Positions 8,181 through 17,226 of a stretch of DNA of 59,655 bases are shown piece after piece. Both the position numbers and the translations under genes were made by a program. The stretch lies in the IMG/VR virus record IMGVR_UViG_3300024348_000038, positions 1-59,655 of that record, one strand, 5' to 3'. Positions within the stretch are counted from its first letter, which is position 1. Each line of letters opens with the position of its first letter. The DNA is from a virus. The notes under the pieces are model-generated. The model saw only the letters and a program-made list of their open reading frames with translations, ran no database searches and was not told the DNA's origin.

Positions 8181-8804
8181 ATGAAATCAGATTTTTGTAT
8201 AGATAAAGTAGGTAAAAATGAAATCAAAGAACTTCTTTATACCTATCATTATTTAAAAGACGAATCAAAAGATTTTAAATCTGGTTTCAATTATGGGCTT
8301 TTCAGATCCTCGGTTTCTGATATTCTTAGGATTGGTGGTTGCTTGGGTGCTTGTGTCTTTACTGGTTTGCCCGTCCCAGAAATAGCAGTTGGTGCCTTTG
8401 GACTACAGAGACACGAACAAGAAGGAATCTATGAGTTATCAAGACTTTGTATTCATCCAGATGTTCAAAAAGAAGAATACAATATTACATCTTGGTTCGT
8501 TAGTCGTTGTATAAGGAGATTTAGAAAAGATGCCAATGTTCGTTGTATTCTTAGTTATGCTGATGCTAATCACCACCTTGGAACTATATACAGAGCTTGT
8601 AATTTTACTTACTACGGTTTAACCGCACCTAAGAAGGACTTCTACTATGCAGACGGAACCAAACATTCTCGGGGTAGCATTAACGGTGCTGATGGTGAGT
8701 GGAGGGATAGGTCTCGTAAACATCGGTATCTTATGGTATTCGATGAGGGACTCCAAAAAAGGTTGACATGGAAGCAAGAGAAGTGGTATAATAATCAGGT
8801 GTGA
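8181..8804 (+). CDS. Mom-like acyltransferase, putative adenine (carbamoylmethyl-type) DNA modification
   Basis: 207 residues with the layout of the phage Mu Mom family, a GNAT-type fold. There is an early HYLKDE helix, strand GACVFTGLPVPEIAVGAF, the core strand YELSRLCIHPD and helix TSWFVSRCIRRFRKD. Next come strand VRCILSYADANHH and GTIYRACNFTYYGLT, and C-terminal KHRYLMVFD. Mom converts adenine to a bulky N6 derivative that blocks host restriction. The family match is by motif reading. The chemistry here is unknown and cofactor use is an inference. A consensus sigma70 promoter lies inside its last codons (8763-8792). Confidence 0.8.
   Translation: MKSDFCIDKVGKNEIKELLYTYHYLKDESKDFKSGFNYGLFRSSVSDILRIGGCLGACVFTGLPVPEIAVGAFGLQRHEQEGIYELSRLCIHPDVQKEEYNITSWFVSRCIRRFRKDANVRCILSYADANHHLGTIYRACNFTYYGLTAPKKDFYYADGTKHSRGSINGADGEWRDRSRKHRYLMVFDEGLQKRLTWKQEKWYNNQV
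8763..8792 (+). promoter_or_regulatory. Consensus sigma70 promoter inside the 3' end of the Mom-like gene
   Basis: TTGACA at 8763-8768, 18-nt spacer, TATAAT at 8787-8792. The predicted start is near 8799, only ~18 nt before the terminator stem at 8817, so transcripts would be ~50 nt unless they read through. Confidence 0.55.
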
Positions 8805-8848
8805 AGGAAGTGCTAAAAGAGACTGGGAGAAATCTCAGTCTCTTTTTT
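8799..8848 (+). ncRNA. Candidate ~50-nt RNA between promoter 8763 and terminator 8817
   Basis: The segment is bounded by a consensus promoter and a strong intrinsic terminator and contains no ORF of note. It could be a small regulatory RNA, an attenuated leader, or a by-product. Only architecture supports it. Confidence 0.3.
8817..8848 (+). terminator. Strong intrinsic terminator
   Basis: AAGAGACTG (8817-8825) pairs with CAGTCTCTT (8836-8844), extended by GGA/TCT with a GAAA loop, followed by a T-run. It separates the tRNA/Mom unit from the fibre operon. Confidence 0.85.
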
Positions 8849-8853
8849 CTTAT

Positions 8854-8861
8854 GATAAATA
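8854..8861 (+). promoter_or_regulatory. T4-type late promoter GATAAATA
   Basis: The octamer lies 31 nt upstream of the start of the 1999-residue fibre gene, directly after the terminator. Confidence 0.65.
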
Positions 8862-8891
8862 ATCCATAACGGAACTATAAGTATTAATAAG

Positions 8892-11800
8892 ATGGGTCTT
8901 TCACGTCTCGATAATTTTCTGAAATCAACACGCGGAACAATCCTTTATGTAGATCCTGGTAGTTTAGATTCTACAGATAGTGTTGAAAACCAAGGCAATA
9001 GCCTTACTAGACCTTTTAAAACCATCCAGAGAGCACTGATTGAAGCATCAAGATTTTCATATCAGAAAGGGTTAGATAACGATAGATTTAATAAAACTAC
9101 AATCATTCTATATCCTGGAGAACATATTGTAGATAATCGTCCAGGATATATCCCAGACGGCGCAAATAATTTTAGACTTCGCAGTGGTCAATCAGTAAAT
9201 GATTTAGTTCCATTCGAATTAGATACAAATTTTGACTTAACAACCGCAGATAATGTTTTATATAAATTAAATTCAATTCATGGTGGGGTAATTATACCTC
9301 GTGGAACTTCAATCGTTGGTATGGATCTTCGTAAGACTAAGATTCGTCCAAAGTATGTTCCAAATCCAGAAAATGACCGTATTGAAAGGTCTGCTGTTTT
9401 CCGTGTAACTGGTGGATGTTATCTATGGCAGTTTACGATTTTGGACGCTGACCCAAATGGTGTATGCTATAAGGATTATACGACAAACACTTTTGTCCCT
9501 AATTTTTCTCACCATAAATTATCTGGATTTGAATATGCAGATGGTGTAAACAACGTAACTATAAAGGATGACTTTTATCCTGCAGGACTATCCTATGATA
9601 GAACTGATTTGGATATGTACTATGAGAAAGTTGGTATTGCTTATGGACAATCTAGTGGAAGACCTATTGAACCTGATTATCCATCATCCTCTCTTGATAT
9701 TCAACCAGTTGTCGATGAGTACCGCATTGTAGGTTCTCGTGGTGCTGAAGTTGGTATCAGCAGCATTAAGGCAGGAAATGGTGTAGTCTCTAATACTAAC
9801 ATCACAGTTACATTAACTTCAGAGTTACCTGGTTTAAATACAGACACTCCAATTCAAATCAATGGAATTGCATCTCCAGGATATGATGGGCAATATGTAG
9901 TCTATCAAGTTAATAATTCCAAGGAGATTGTCTATCGTACTCAAAATGCTCCCCTAGTTGCTTTACCAATAGCGACTGGAGCAACATTGAATATTGCAGT
10001 TGATACTGTAACTTCAGCGTCACCATACATCTTTAACATTTCGCTACGATCGGTGTATGGCATGTGTGGTCTTCTTGCAGATGGAGACAAAGCAGATGGA
10101 TTTAAGTCAATGGTCGTGGCACAGTTCACGGGTATTGGTCTACAAAAAGACGATAATGCTTTTGTAAAGTATGATTCAACTGCAGGCGTCTATAAGGATT
10201 CTCTATCTTATGTAAATTTACACAGCGATTCTTTAGCAAGATTCAAACCAGAATATGAGAACTTCCATATTAAGGCAACCAACAACTCATTCCTTCAGTT
10301 GGTTTCAATCTTTGCGATTGGATATGCGCAACACTTTGTTTCTGAATCTGGTGGTGACCTTTCTATCACCAACTCGAACTCAAACTTTGGTGCAAAGTCA
10401 TTAGTTGCCTCTGGATTTAGAAAAGAGGCATTCCCAAGAGACGATATTGGATATATTACCCACATCATTCCACCAAAAGAAATTGAAACCACCGAAACAA
10501 GTGTAGAATTTGTTGCGATTGATGTTAGCAAGACTGTAGGAATTGCAAGCACAAATCGTCTTTATCTTTACAATGAAATTAACCAAGACTCTGCACCAAC
10601 TACAGTCATAGATGGTTATCGTTTAGGTGCAAAAGAGAATGATAGATTATTTGTTCAAATTTCTCAAAGTGGTGTAACAACTCAATATTCGGCAAGAATT
10701 GTTATGCCGAATACTCAATATACTGCGTCGGAAACTTCATCACAAAAAATATTTAATGTTGGAAGAAGTGTTGCAGGAATCAATAGTATTACATCAAATA
10801 TTTTTACATTAACTTCATCTCATTCATTACTTGCAGGAGAAACTGTCCGTGTCTTCAGTGAAAATGGACACCTTCCTGATGGATTAAATTCAACTCAAGT
10901 TTATTATTCAATCACAAAAGACATTGATATTACTCTTGGTACTAATCAAATTAAAGTAGCACAATCTTATAATGATGCGATTAGAGATATTCCAATTTCT
11001 ATTAATAATAAAGGTGGTGTTTTAAGCATTGTCAGTAGAGTTTCTGATAAAGCAGCAGGGGAAATCGGACACCCAGTTCAGTGGGATGGTTCGCAGTGGT
11101 ATGTGAACGTTGCAACTGCATCTACAGCGAATAATATCTATTCAACAATTGTTGGTGTTGGAACTGCTGGGTTGGGTGCAGCAACGCCAAGAACCTATAT
11201 TAATAGAAAACCAGATACAAGAAGTCTGATTGATTCCATTTATCGCTTCCGTTATGTTCTTCCAAAAGACTCTGCACTTTCTGCACGTCCACCTTTGGAG
11301 GGGTATGTTATTGAAGAATCTAATAATGTAGTTGGTTCTGGTACTACAGAGATTCAAAAATATTTTGATCCAACAAATACATCTACCTTATCAAATTCAA
11401 CAGAACTTCGTAATCCAAGATTTATTGCAAATGCTTCTTGGTCCTCGAATATTGCAAATATTATTACAGAACTTCCTCACGATTTGATAGTTGGTTCTCA
11501 GGTTGAAATTATTAATGTTAAGAGTTCGAATAATATAACTGGTATTGCAAACTCTGCATTTAATGGAACTTTCACTGTTACTGGAATTAGTAGTGCAAAA
11601 CAGTTTAGTTATTCTTTAACTAATAATCCTGGAACATTTACAAATGATACTTCTGCAAGGGATTCAAATCTTCCTGTTTTCAGAAGAAAGAAATATGCAG
11701 GAACATATCAAGTTTACAGAAGTCAGGAGATTAAAAAATATGTTCCTGGACAACAAGATGGCGTTTATCATTTAATTGTTACTAATTCATCTAGTTCACC

Positions 11801-14800
11801 AACAGTTTCTCCATATTCCGATTTAAGGTTCTCACAACCTATTCAAAATCTATATCCACAAACAAATAGAGATAATCCAGTATCAGATCCATCAGCATCT
11901 TCTTGCTTTGCTCTTCCAAACCCAATTGGTCAAGTTGTAACTAATGATTCTCAAAAGAGCATTACAAGAGAAACCCTGAATAAGAGTTTAGTTGATTTTA
12001 ATGTTGGTATTGCTTTAACCAATATTATATCAAATGTGGCAGGAACGGCACACACATTCTATTCTACAATTGACCATGGACTCGCAGGTATCACTTCTGT
12101 AAGTATTGTATCTGGTGGATTAGGGTACGGTTCTTTATCAGGAACTGCAGGAAATGCATATAACGCACGTTTAGTTGGTTTTGCAGGTTCTACGACTGGG
12201 CAAAATGCAACAGCAGTAATTACTTTCAACTCATCAGGAACTGTTACTGCTGTCAAGATTATGGATGGTGGTAGTGCCTATGGCATCGGTAATACTCTTG
12301 CAATTGTTGGGGTCGCAACAACTACAGGATATTCGCAAGCAGTTGTTCAAGTTACGCATATAAGCAATAACATTGATGATAGTATTCAACTTGATGGAAT
12401 TGTACCAAGTTCCAATAATGCTTATAATACACTTTATAAAGTTTCAAATATACGAGTAGGCAGAACAAAAGAGTTTGAAGTTGAATCTTCGACGACTATT
12501 GGTAGTGCATCAACAACTGGACTTGGCGTAACGGCGACTGCATCTGGCAGTGCTAAAATTGTTGGAAAGGTAATTGGTATTACAAGTTTTACTTATGCCC
12601 CATCTGCTGGTTTATCAACTATTACTTTCGCAACTCAACATGGGTATAAAGTTGGAAATAAACTTCGCATTAGTGGTTCAAACAATAATTTCTTTAATGG
12701 AGATTTTATTGTTAGAAAGATTATAGGATTAACTACGTGTGTCATTAATGTTGGTCTCGGAACGAACGTTGTTTCAGCAAGTGGAACGATTACTGCATAT
12801 CGTCATGGATTTGCCTCTTTTGGTGGAGACACTACAGAAGAAAGAGAGAATGTTGGTGGTCGCTTTAACTTTGAATATGCTGGTATTACAACAACTTTAG
12901 CATCTGACATTCTTGCAAATGCATCAGATTCTACTCCACTATCCATTACTAATGCAAATGTACTTGGATTTAGACTTGGTGATTATATTCAAATTGATGA
13001 AGAAGTTTTCAGAATTAAATCTGACATAACAGGAAGTTCGGTATCAGTATTCCGTGGTCTCTTTGGAACTACAAGAGAAACTCATACTTCTAATTCAGTT
13101 GTTAGAAAAATCTTTGTTCGTCCAATTGAGTTAAGAAGAAATTCTATTATTCGTGCATCTGGACATACATTTGAATATCTTGGTTTTGGTCCTGGTAACT
13201 ATTCTACCTCATTACCAGAGAGACAAGATAGAATTCTTTCTCCACAAGAAGAATTAATTTCACAAAATACAAAGGTTGATGGTGGTGTAAGTATCTTCAC
13301 TGCGATGAACAGTGATGGTGATTTCTATACTGGCAATAAGAAAGTTAACTCTGCAACGGGTCAAGAGGAAGTATTTGATGCACCTGTTCCTTCTGTGACT
13401 GGTGAAGAAATTGACACTGGAAACATCAGTGTTGGATTTGACGTTTTAACTCCACTTGAGGTATCTATTACAAGGTCATTGAGGGTTGAGGGTGGAACTG
13501 ATGGAAACCTTATTTCAGAATTTGATGGTCCAGTTGTCTTTAACAATAAGATCACTTCAACTTCAGAGAAAGGTATTGAAGCGAGTTCTGTTTACCTTCA
13601 AGGTAGCGAACTTGTTTCTCGTAAAGTTACTGTAAGTAAAGATGAACCAACACTTGCAGGAAACTATGGGGATATTAGTTTCAATTCTGAACCAGGTAAG
13701 AAAGATTTTATAGGATGGACTTATGTAACTGAAAATGAGTGGGAACCTTTTGGATATATTGGTGGACCTGGTGTTGGAATTTCTTCTAACGGTACTTATG
13801 TTGGTTTCTCCACTCTAATTAATATAGAAACGAACGGAATCACTTTAACCTCCAAATATAATGAACCTTCTGGTATTACTACCGTAAGATTTGATGCTAA
13901 TCCAAGAATTGGTATTTCAAGTGGATCCTTCAATCAATTCGTTGGACTTGCAACACAGATTAACTTTGTTGGGTATGGTGTTACGTTAACTACAGCATTT
14001 AATGAAACTGCGGGAATTGCAACAATTACTGTAGATACGAGTGGATTAGTTGGACTTGGTGGTTCTTTCCCCGGACTTCCAAATTACTCAATTCAGTATA
14101 ATGATTCTAATAAATTCAATGGTGTTCCCACTTTCCTTTACAATTCATCAACAAATGCATTGATGATTAGTGGTAGTTCTACAGAACCAATTCTTAAGAT
14201 AACGCAGAATGGGTCTGGATATGCACTCTATGTTGAAGATATCACATCAGATTCTACTCCATTTGCAATTACAAACAATGGATCGGTGGGTATTGGAAGT
14301 ACTGTTCCTACCGCTCAGCTTGATATTATTGCTACTTCACAACCAGCAATTAATATTAGGTCGACAAGTGGTTCTGGAAATATTATTAGAGTTGACAATA
14401 CTGGTTCTGATACTACTCCATTTATTATTGATGTAAATGGAAATGTTGGTATCAATACTGTTGCAGCAATCGCAGCATTCGATGTTGTTGGAAATGCTGC
14501 TGTCACTGGAGCAGTTAGAATTTATGAGACTGATAGAAGTAACTATGTTGGTCTTCAGGTAGGTTCACTCGGTTCTAATTTGACCTTTACACTTCCAACT
14601 CATTATGGAACTGCCGGACATGTTCTTTACACTGATGGAACTGGAACTCTTGCTTGGAAACAAGTATCTAATCAAGAAGTTGGAGCAGGAATTGGTATTA
14701 CAATTTCATATGCAACTGCAGGAAGTGGGGTGACAGTAGCAACCATCAGTAATACTGGAATCACCAGTGTAACTGCTGGTCTTGGTATTACCGTTTCTTA

Positions 14801-14891
14801 CACTGGTTCAAGTGTAGAGATTGCTGCAACCTCAAGTGGTACATCAAACCTCTACCCATTCACCACTCGTGGGTTTAATATTCCTTTCTGA
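8892..14891 (+). CDS. Very large beta-helix virion protein (tail fibre/baseplate-associated)
   Basis: 1999 residues, the largest gene here. The N-terminus (ILYVDPGSLDS, RPFKTIQRALIEAS, TIILYPGEHIV, IPRGTSIVGMD) has the layout of right-handed beta-helix proteins of the pectin-lyase type. Residues ~470-510 hold GDLSITNSNSNFGAKSL, also present in the 527-residue protein at 23269. The long middle repeats GxGY-type and Ig-like strands. The last ~370 residues are fibre modules (YVGFSTLINIETNGITLT, SVGIGSTVPTAQLDIIA, NVGIN) ending in a short hydrophobic tail. Cyanophages carry such giant structural proteins, likely as side fibres or as adhesion devices. It is preceded by the late octamer at 8854 and has no S74 chaperone domain. 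Confidence 0.8.
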   Translation: MGLSRLDNFLKSTRGTILYVDPGSLDSTDSVENQGNSLTRPFKTIQRALIEASRFSYQKGLDNDRFNKTTIILYPGEHIVDNRPGYIPDGANNFRLRSGQSVNDLVPFELDTNFDLTTADNVLYKLNSIHGGVIIPRGTSIVGMDLRKTKIRPKYVPNPENDRIERSAVFRVTGGCYLWQFTILDADPNGVCYKDYTTNTFVPNFSHHKLSGFEYADGVNNVTIKDDFYPAGLSYDRTDLDMYYEKVGIAYGQSSGRPIEPDYPSSSLDIQPVVDEYRIVGSRGAEVGISSIKAGNGVVSNTNITVTLTSELPGLNTDTPIQINGIASPGYDGQYVVYQVNNSKEIVYRTQNAPLVALPIATGATLNIAVDTVTSASPYIFNISLRSVYGMCGLLADGDKADGFKSMVVAQFTGIGLQKDDNAFVKYDSTAGVYKDSLSYVNLHSDSLARFKPEYENFHIKATNNSFLQLVSIFAIGYAQHFVSESGGDLSITNSNSNFGAKSLVASGFRKEAFPRDDIGYITHIIPPKEIETTETSVEFVAIDVSKTVGIASTNRLYLYNEINQDSAPTTVIDGYRLGAKENDRLFVQISQSGVTTQYSARIVMPNTQYTASETSSQKIFNVGRSVAGINSITSNIFTLTSSHSLLAGETVRVFSENGHLPDGLNSTQVYYSITKDIDITLGTNQIKVAQSYNDAIRDIPISINNKGGVLSIVSRVSDKAAGEIGHPVQWDGSQWYVNVATASTANNIYSTIVGVGTAGLGAATPRTYINRKPDTRSLIDSIYRFRYVLPKDSALSARPPLEGYVIEESNNVVGSGTTEIQKYFDPTNTSTLSNSTELRNPRFIANASWSSNIANIITELPHDLIVGSQVEIINVKSSNNITGIANSAFNGTFTVTGISSAKQFSYSLTNNPGTFTNDTSARDSNLPVFRRKKYAGTYQVYRSQEIKKYVPGQQDGVYHLIVTNSSSSPTVSPYSDLRFSQPIQNLYPQTNRDNPVSDPSASSCFALPNPIGQVVTNDSQKSITRETLNKSLVDFNVGIALTNIISNVAGTAHTFYSTIDHGLAGITSVSIVSGGLGYGSLSGTAGNAYNARLVGFAGSTTGQNATAVITFNSSGTVTAVKIMDGGSAYGIGNTLAIVGVATTTGYSQAVVQVTHISNNIDDSIQLDGIVPSSNNAYNTLYKVSNIRVGRTKEFEVESSTTIGSASTTGLGVTATASGSAKIVGKVIGITSFTYAPSAGLSTITFATQHGYKVGNKLRISGSNNNFFNGDFIVRKIIGLTTCVINVGLGTNVVSASGTITAYRHGFASFGGDTTEERENVGGRFNFEYAGITTTLASDILANASDSTPLSITNANVLGFRLGDYIQIDEEVFRIKSDITGSSVSVFRGLFGTTRETHTSNSVVRKIFVRPIELRRNSIIRASGHTFEYLGFGPGNYSTSLPERQDRILSPQEELISQNTKVDGGVSIFTAMNSDGDFYTGNKKVNSATGQEEVFDAPVPSVTGEEIDTGNISVGFDVLTPLEVSITRSLRVEGGTDGNLISEFDGPVVFNNKITSTSEKGIEASSVYLQGSELVSRKVTVSKDEPTLAGNYGDISFNSEPGKKDFIGWTYVTENEWEPFGYIGGPGVGISSNGTYVGFSTLINIETNGITLTSKYNEPSGITTVRFDANPRIGISSGSFNQFVGLATQINFVGYGVTLTTAFNETAGIATITVDTSGLVGLGGSFPGLPNYSIQYNDSNKFNGVPTFLYNSSTNALMISGSSTEPILKITQNGSGYALYVEDITSDSTPFAITNNGSVGIGSTVPTAQLDIIATSQPAINIRSTSGSGNIIRVDNTGSDTTPFIIDVNGNVGINTVAAIAAFDVVGNAAVTGAVRIYETDRSNYVGLQVGSLGSNLTFTLPTHYGTAGHVLYTDGTGTLAWKQVSNQEVGAGIGITISYATAGSGVTVATISNTGITSVTAGLGITVSYTGSSVEIAATSSGTSNLYPFTTRGFNIPF

Positions 14892-15200
14892 TTAACCTGC
14901 TTCCGGAATAACTACGATATTATATGCACCGCATGTTGCAGTAAAAGTTTGAGATGTAGATAGCATTAGTTCAGTTGGAAGTGCAAATGCGGTGCTACCA
15001 ATAGCATTATTAGCACTTCCAACTGTTGAAATACCTGCAATATTTCTACCTATTGCAGAAGCCCCAGTAGTACTTGCACTTACTCCACCCCAACTAACAG
15101 TTGTTGGTGATGCCATATAATTAATAACAATTCTCACATTCTGACCAGTATTATTCGTATAAGAAGGGTTAGAAGCACCACTCAATACTTGCGAAGCCAT
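14892..15200 (-). CDS. Small virion/fibre-accessory protein on the minus strand
   Basis: 102 residues. It resembles the other small beta-sandwich proteins of the fibre region (24856, 26682): a polar start (MASQVLSGASN), strand NVRIVINYMAS, strand LMLSTSQTFTATCGAYNIVVI. It is convincing as a gene because it has AGGA 8 nt before the ATG and a TATAAATA late octamer 25 nt upstream on its own strand (15226-15233). It is the only minus-strand gene in the fibre region, and its stop abuts the stop of the giant fibre gene. Perhaps a fibre-capping or trimerising subunit (inference). Confidence 0.75.
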   Translation of the reverse strand: MASQVLSGASNPSYTNNTGQNVRIVINYMASPTTVSWGGVSASTTGASAIGRNIAGISTVGSANNAIGSTAFALPTELMLSTSQTFTATCGAYNIVVIPEAG

Positions 15201-15225
15201 ATGATTTCCTAAAAGTGTTTTTTAG

Positions 15226-15237
15226 TATTTATAAATA
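15226..15237. promoter_or_regulatory. Palindromic bidirectional late promoter (TATTTATAAATA)
   Basis: The 12-mer is its own reverse complement, so TATAAATA is present on both strands (15230-15237 plus, 15226-15233 minus). It lies between divergent genes 14892-15200 (minus) and 15264 (plus) at 25 and 26 nt from their starts. Confidence 0.75.
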
Positions 15238-15263
15238 AGTAAAAAGGTTGGCGCTCTCCACCG

Positions 15264-17201
15264 ATGGCAGTACAAAAGAACTTTAAGATTGTTAATGGTT
15301 TAGAAGTTAATACTAATCTTATTTTTGCAGATACAGACTCAAATAAGGTTGGCATTGCTACTACAAGTGTAAGACATACTTTACATGTTAACGGCGGAAT
15401 TGGTGCTACTAGTTTAATTGTAAGTGGAATTTCTACTCTTAATAATCTAACGATTGATGGAAGAATTACTGCAGGAAGTAGTTTAGGTGCACAAGGACAA
15501 TATCTAATTTCTACGGGTGGTGGTGTAAGTTGGGCAAATATACCAAAATTAAGACAAGTAGATAATCAAGTAGCAGCAGTAAATCAAACTACATTCAACA
15601 CTTTATATGCTGTTGGATTACTTGATGTATATGTTAATGGTGTTCGTTTATCAGAGGATGAATTTACTGCAGTAAATGGTGCAACAGTTACATTAGATGA
15701 TGCTTGTTTTGGAGGAGAAACTGTTGAATTCATTTCATATTCTCCATCTGGGGTAAGTGCCGGATATACTGGAATTTCTGGTTTAACAATTCTTGAAGAA
15801 GGAACTCCTATAGGAAGTCCTTTACAAGTCACTTCAATCAACTTTGTTGGTGCAGCAGTTACAGCAGTCGGATCGGGTATTGGAGTTACCGTTTATCTTT
15901 CTGATTATATTAGGTCATCAGGAGTTTCTACATATGCCTCAATTGCAGGTATCGCAACTTACGCATCCGCATCAGGCATAGCAACTTTTGCGACTGCATC
16001 AGGTATTGCAACTTTTGCAACTAATTCGGGAGTTTCAACTTTTGCAACTAGTTCAGGTATCGCAACTTTTGCGACTAATTCGGGAATTTCAACCGTTTCT
16101 CAAGGACTTGTAGGAACACCAAACATTCAAGTTGGAATTGTATCGGCAGTATCTGTTACTATTGGTGCAGCGACAACTCAACTAATTGTAACGGGTGATG
16201 CAAGAATCACTGGAATTCTTACAATTGGAACTTCATCAATCACTCTTAATGGTCCTTCCAATAGTATTAATGTTGGTTCAGGGGTAACGATTGATGGTAA
16301 TACAGGAATAATTAGTGCTACATCAATTGTTGTTGGTGGAACCACTATTACTGGCGGTGGCGTCACTTCAATTACTGCAGGTTCTGGTATTTCAGTAGAC
16401 CAAAGCACTGGTAACGTAACAATTACTGCTACTGGTGGAGGGGGTTCTTCGCAGTGGGTATCAACAGCAGCAGGAATTCACACACTTTCTAGTGTTGGTA
16501 TTGGAACCACAGTTCCATTATTAGCATTGGATGTTGTTGGAGCAGTAAACTTTGATTGCAATGATGGTAGTACATTTACTTCAGTTGGTATTGGCACATC
16601 AACTGTAGATATAACCACACCATCTTTAAATCTTTATGTTCCAAATATTATCTATAATTCTCCCGGAGCATACGTTGATTATAACGTTGGATCATTTATA
16701 CTCAATTCCGATGTAATTTCTTTAAACTCTATTTTCCCACAAACATTTAATATTCCTACCATTTCCGTTGCATCTACAACTTCGTCTGCGATTTTTACAT
16801 TAGGTCAAAATGTTGATGGAACTGGTGAAGATCATATTGGTCTAATTTATGATAATTTTGGAGGAACTGCTGGTGTTGGTGGAACGGCAAGAATCTTTAC
16901 ATCAAATGGTGACTTAAAAATTGTTACTGATTATAATGGAATTGCAACAGGTTCAAATATTACCATTGGGTCTGAAGATATTATTTTTACAGATAAAACA
17001 GAAACTCAAGAACGTTTAAGAGTTGCAAGTTCTGGTGTCGGTATTGGTACTACAAATGCATCATCAAAACTAACCGTTCGTGGTGGTGATATTTCTGTTG
17101 GTGTTAGCACTGCTCACGGTGTTATTCTTACATCGCCCAATGGAACACAGTATCGTCTTATTGTTGATGACTCTGGTACTCTCAGTACTGTTGCTGTTTA
17201 A
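15264..17201 (+). CDS. Tail fibre protein with 9-residue repeats
   Basis: 645 residues. Starts with a short attachment-like N-terminus, then NKVGIATTSVRHTLHVNG. Residues ~110-155 are the DVYVNGVRLSEDEFTA module that occurs three times in the collagen-like fibre at 25187. Residues ~219-279 are seven copies of SG(I/V)xTFAT-type 9-mers, a likely beta-rod. The C-terminal half includes IFTSNGDLKIVTDYNG and GVGIGTTNASSKLTVRG. No S74 domain. Late promoter at 15230. Probably one of several interchangeable side-fibre proteins. Confidence 0.8.
   Translation: MAVQKNFKIVNGLEVNTNLIFADTDSNKVGIATTSVRHTLHVNGGIGATSLIVSGISTLNNLTIDGRITAGSSLGAQGQYLISTGGGVSWANIPKLRQVDNQVAAVNQTTFNTLYAVGLLDVYVNGVRLSEDEFTAVNGATVTLDDACFGGETVEFISYSPSGVSAGYTGISGLTILEEGTPIGSPLQVTSINFVGAAVTAVGSGIGVTVYLSDYIRSSGVSTYASIAGIATYASASGIATFATASGIATFATNSGVSTFATSSGIATFATNSGISTVSQGLVGTPNIQVGIVSAVSVTIGAATTQLIVTGDARITGILTIGTSSITLNGPSNSINVGSGVTIDGNTGIISATSIVVGGTTITGGGVTSITAGSGISVDQSTGNVTITATGGGGSSQWVSTAAGIHTLSSVGIGTTVPLLALDVVGAVNFDCNDGSTFTSVGIGTSTVDITTPSLNLYVPNIIYNSPGAYVDYNVGSFILNSDVISLNSIFPQTFNIPTISVASTTSSAIFTLGQNVDGTGEDHIGLIYDNFGGTAGVGGTARIFTSNGDLKIVTDYNGIATGSNITIGSEDIIFTDKTETQERLRVASSGVGIGTTNASSKLTVRGGDISVGVSTAHGVILTSPNGTQYRLIVDDSGTLSTVAV
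15918..16100 (+). repeat. 27-nt tandem repeat coding SG(I/V)(A/S)TFAT units
   Basis: About seven imperfect 27-nt units encode the rod region of the fibre protein at 15264. Divergence between units is mostly at third positions, plus N/S/A changes at the unit end. Confidence 0.85.
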
Positions 17202-17207
17202 TAAATA
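17200..17207 (+). promoter_or_regulatory. T4-type late promoter AATAAATA
   Basis: Located at the stop of the preceding gene and 19 nt upstream of ATG 17227, with the strong SD AAGGAG in between. Confidence 0.6.
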
Positions 17208-17226
17208 AAAATATAAGGAGAAAGCA

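Noticed and set aside
15918-16100. Possible CRISPR array
   Set aside because: Repeats are 27-nt in-frame coding units without spacers.
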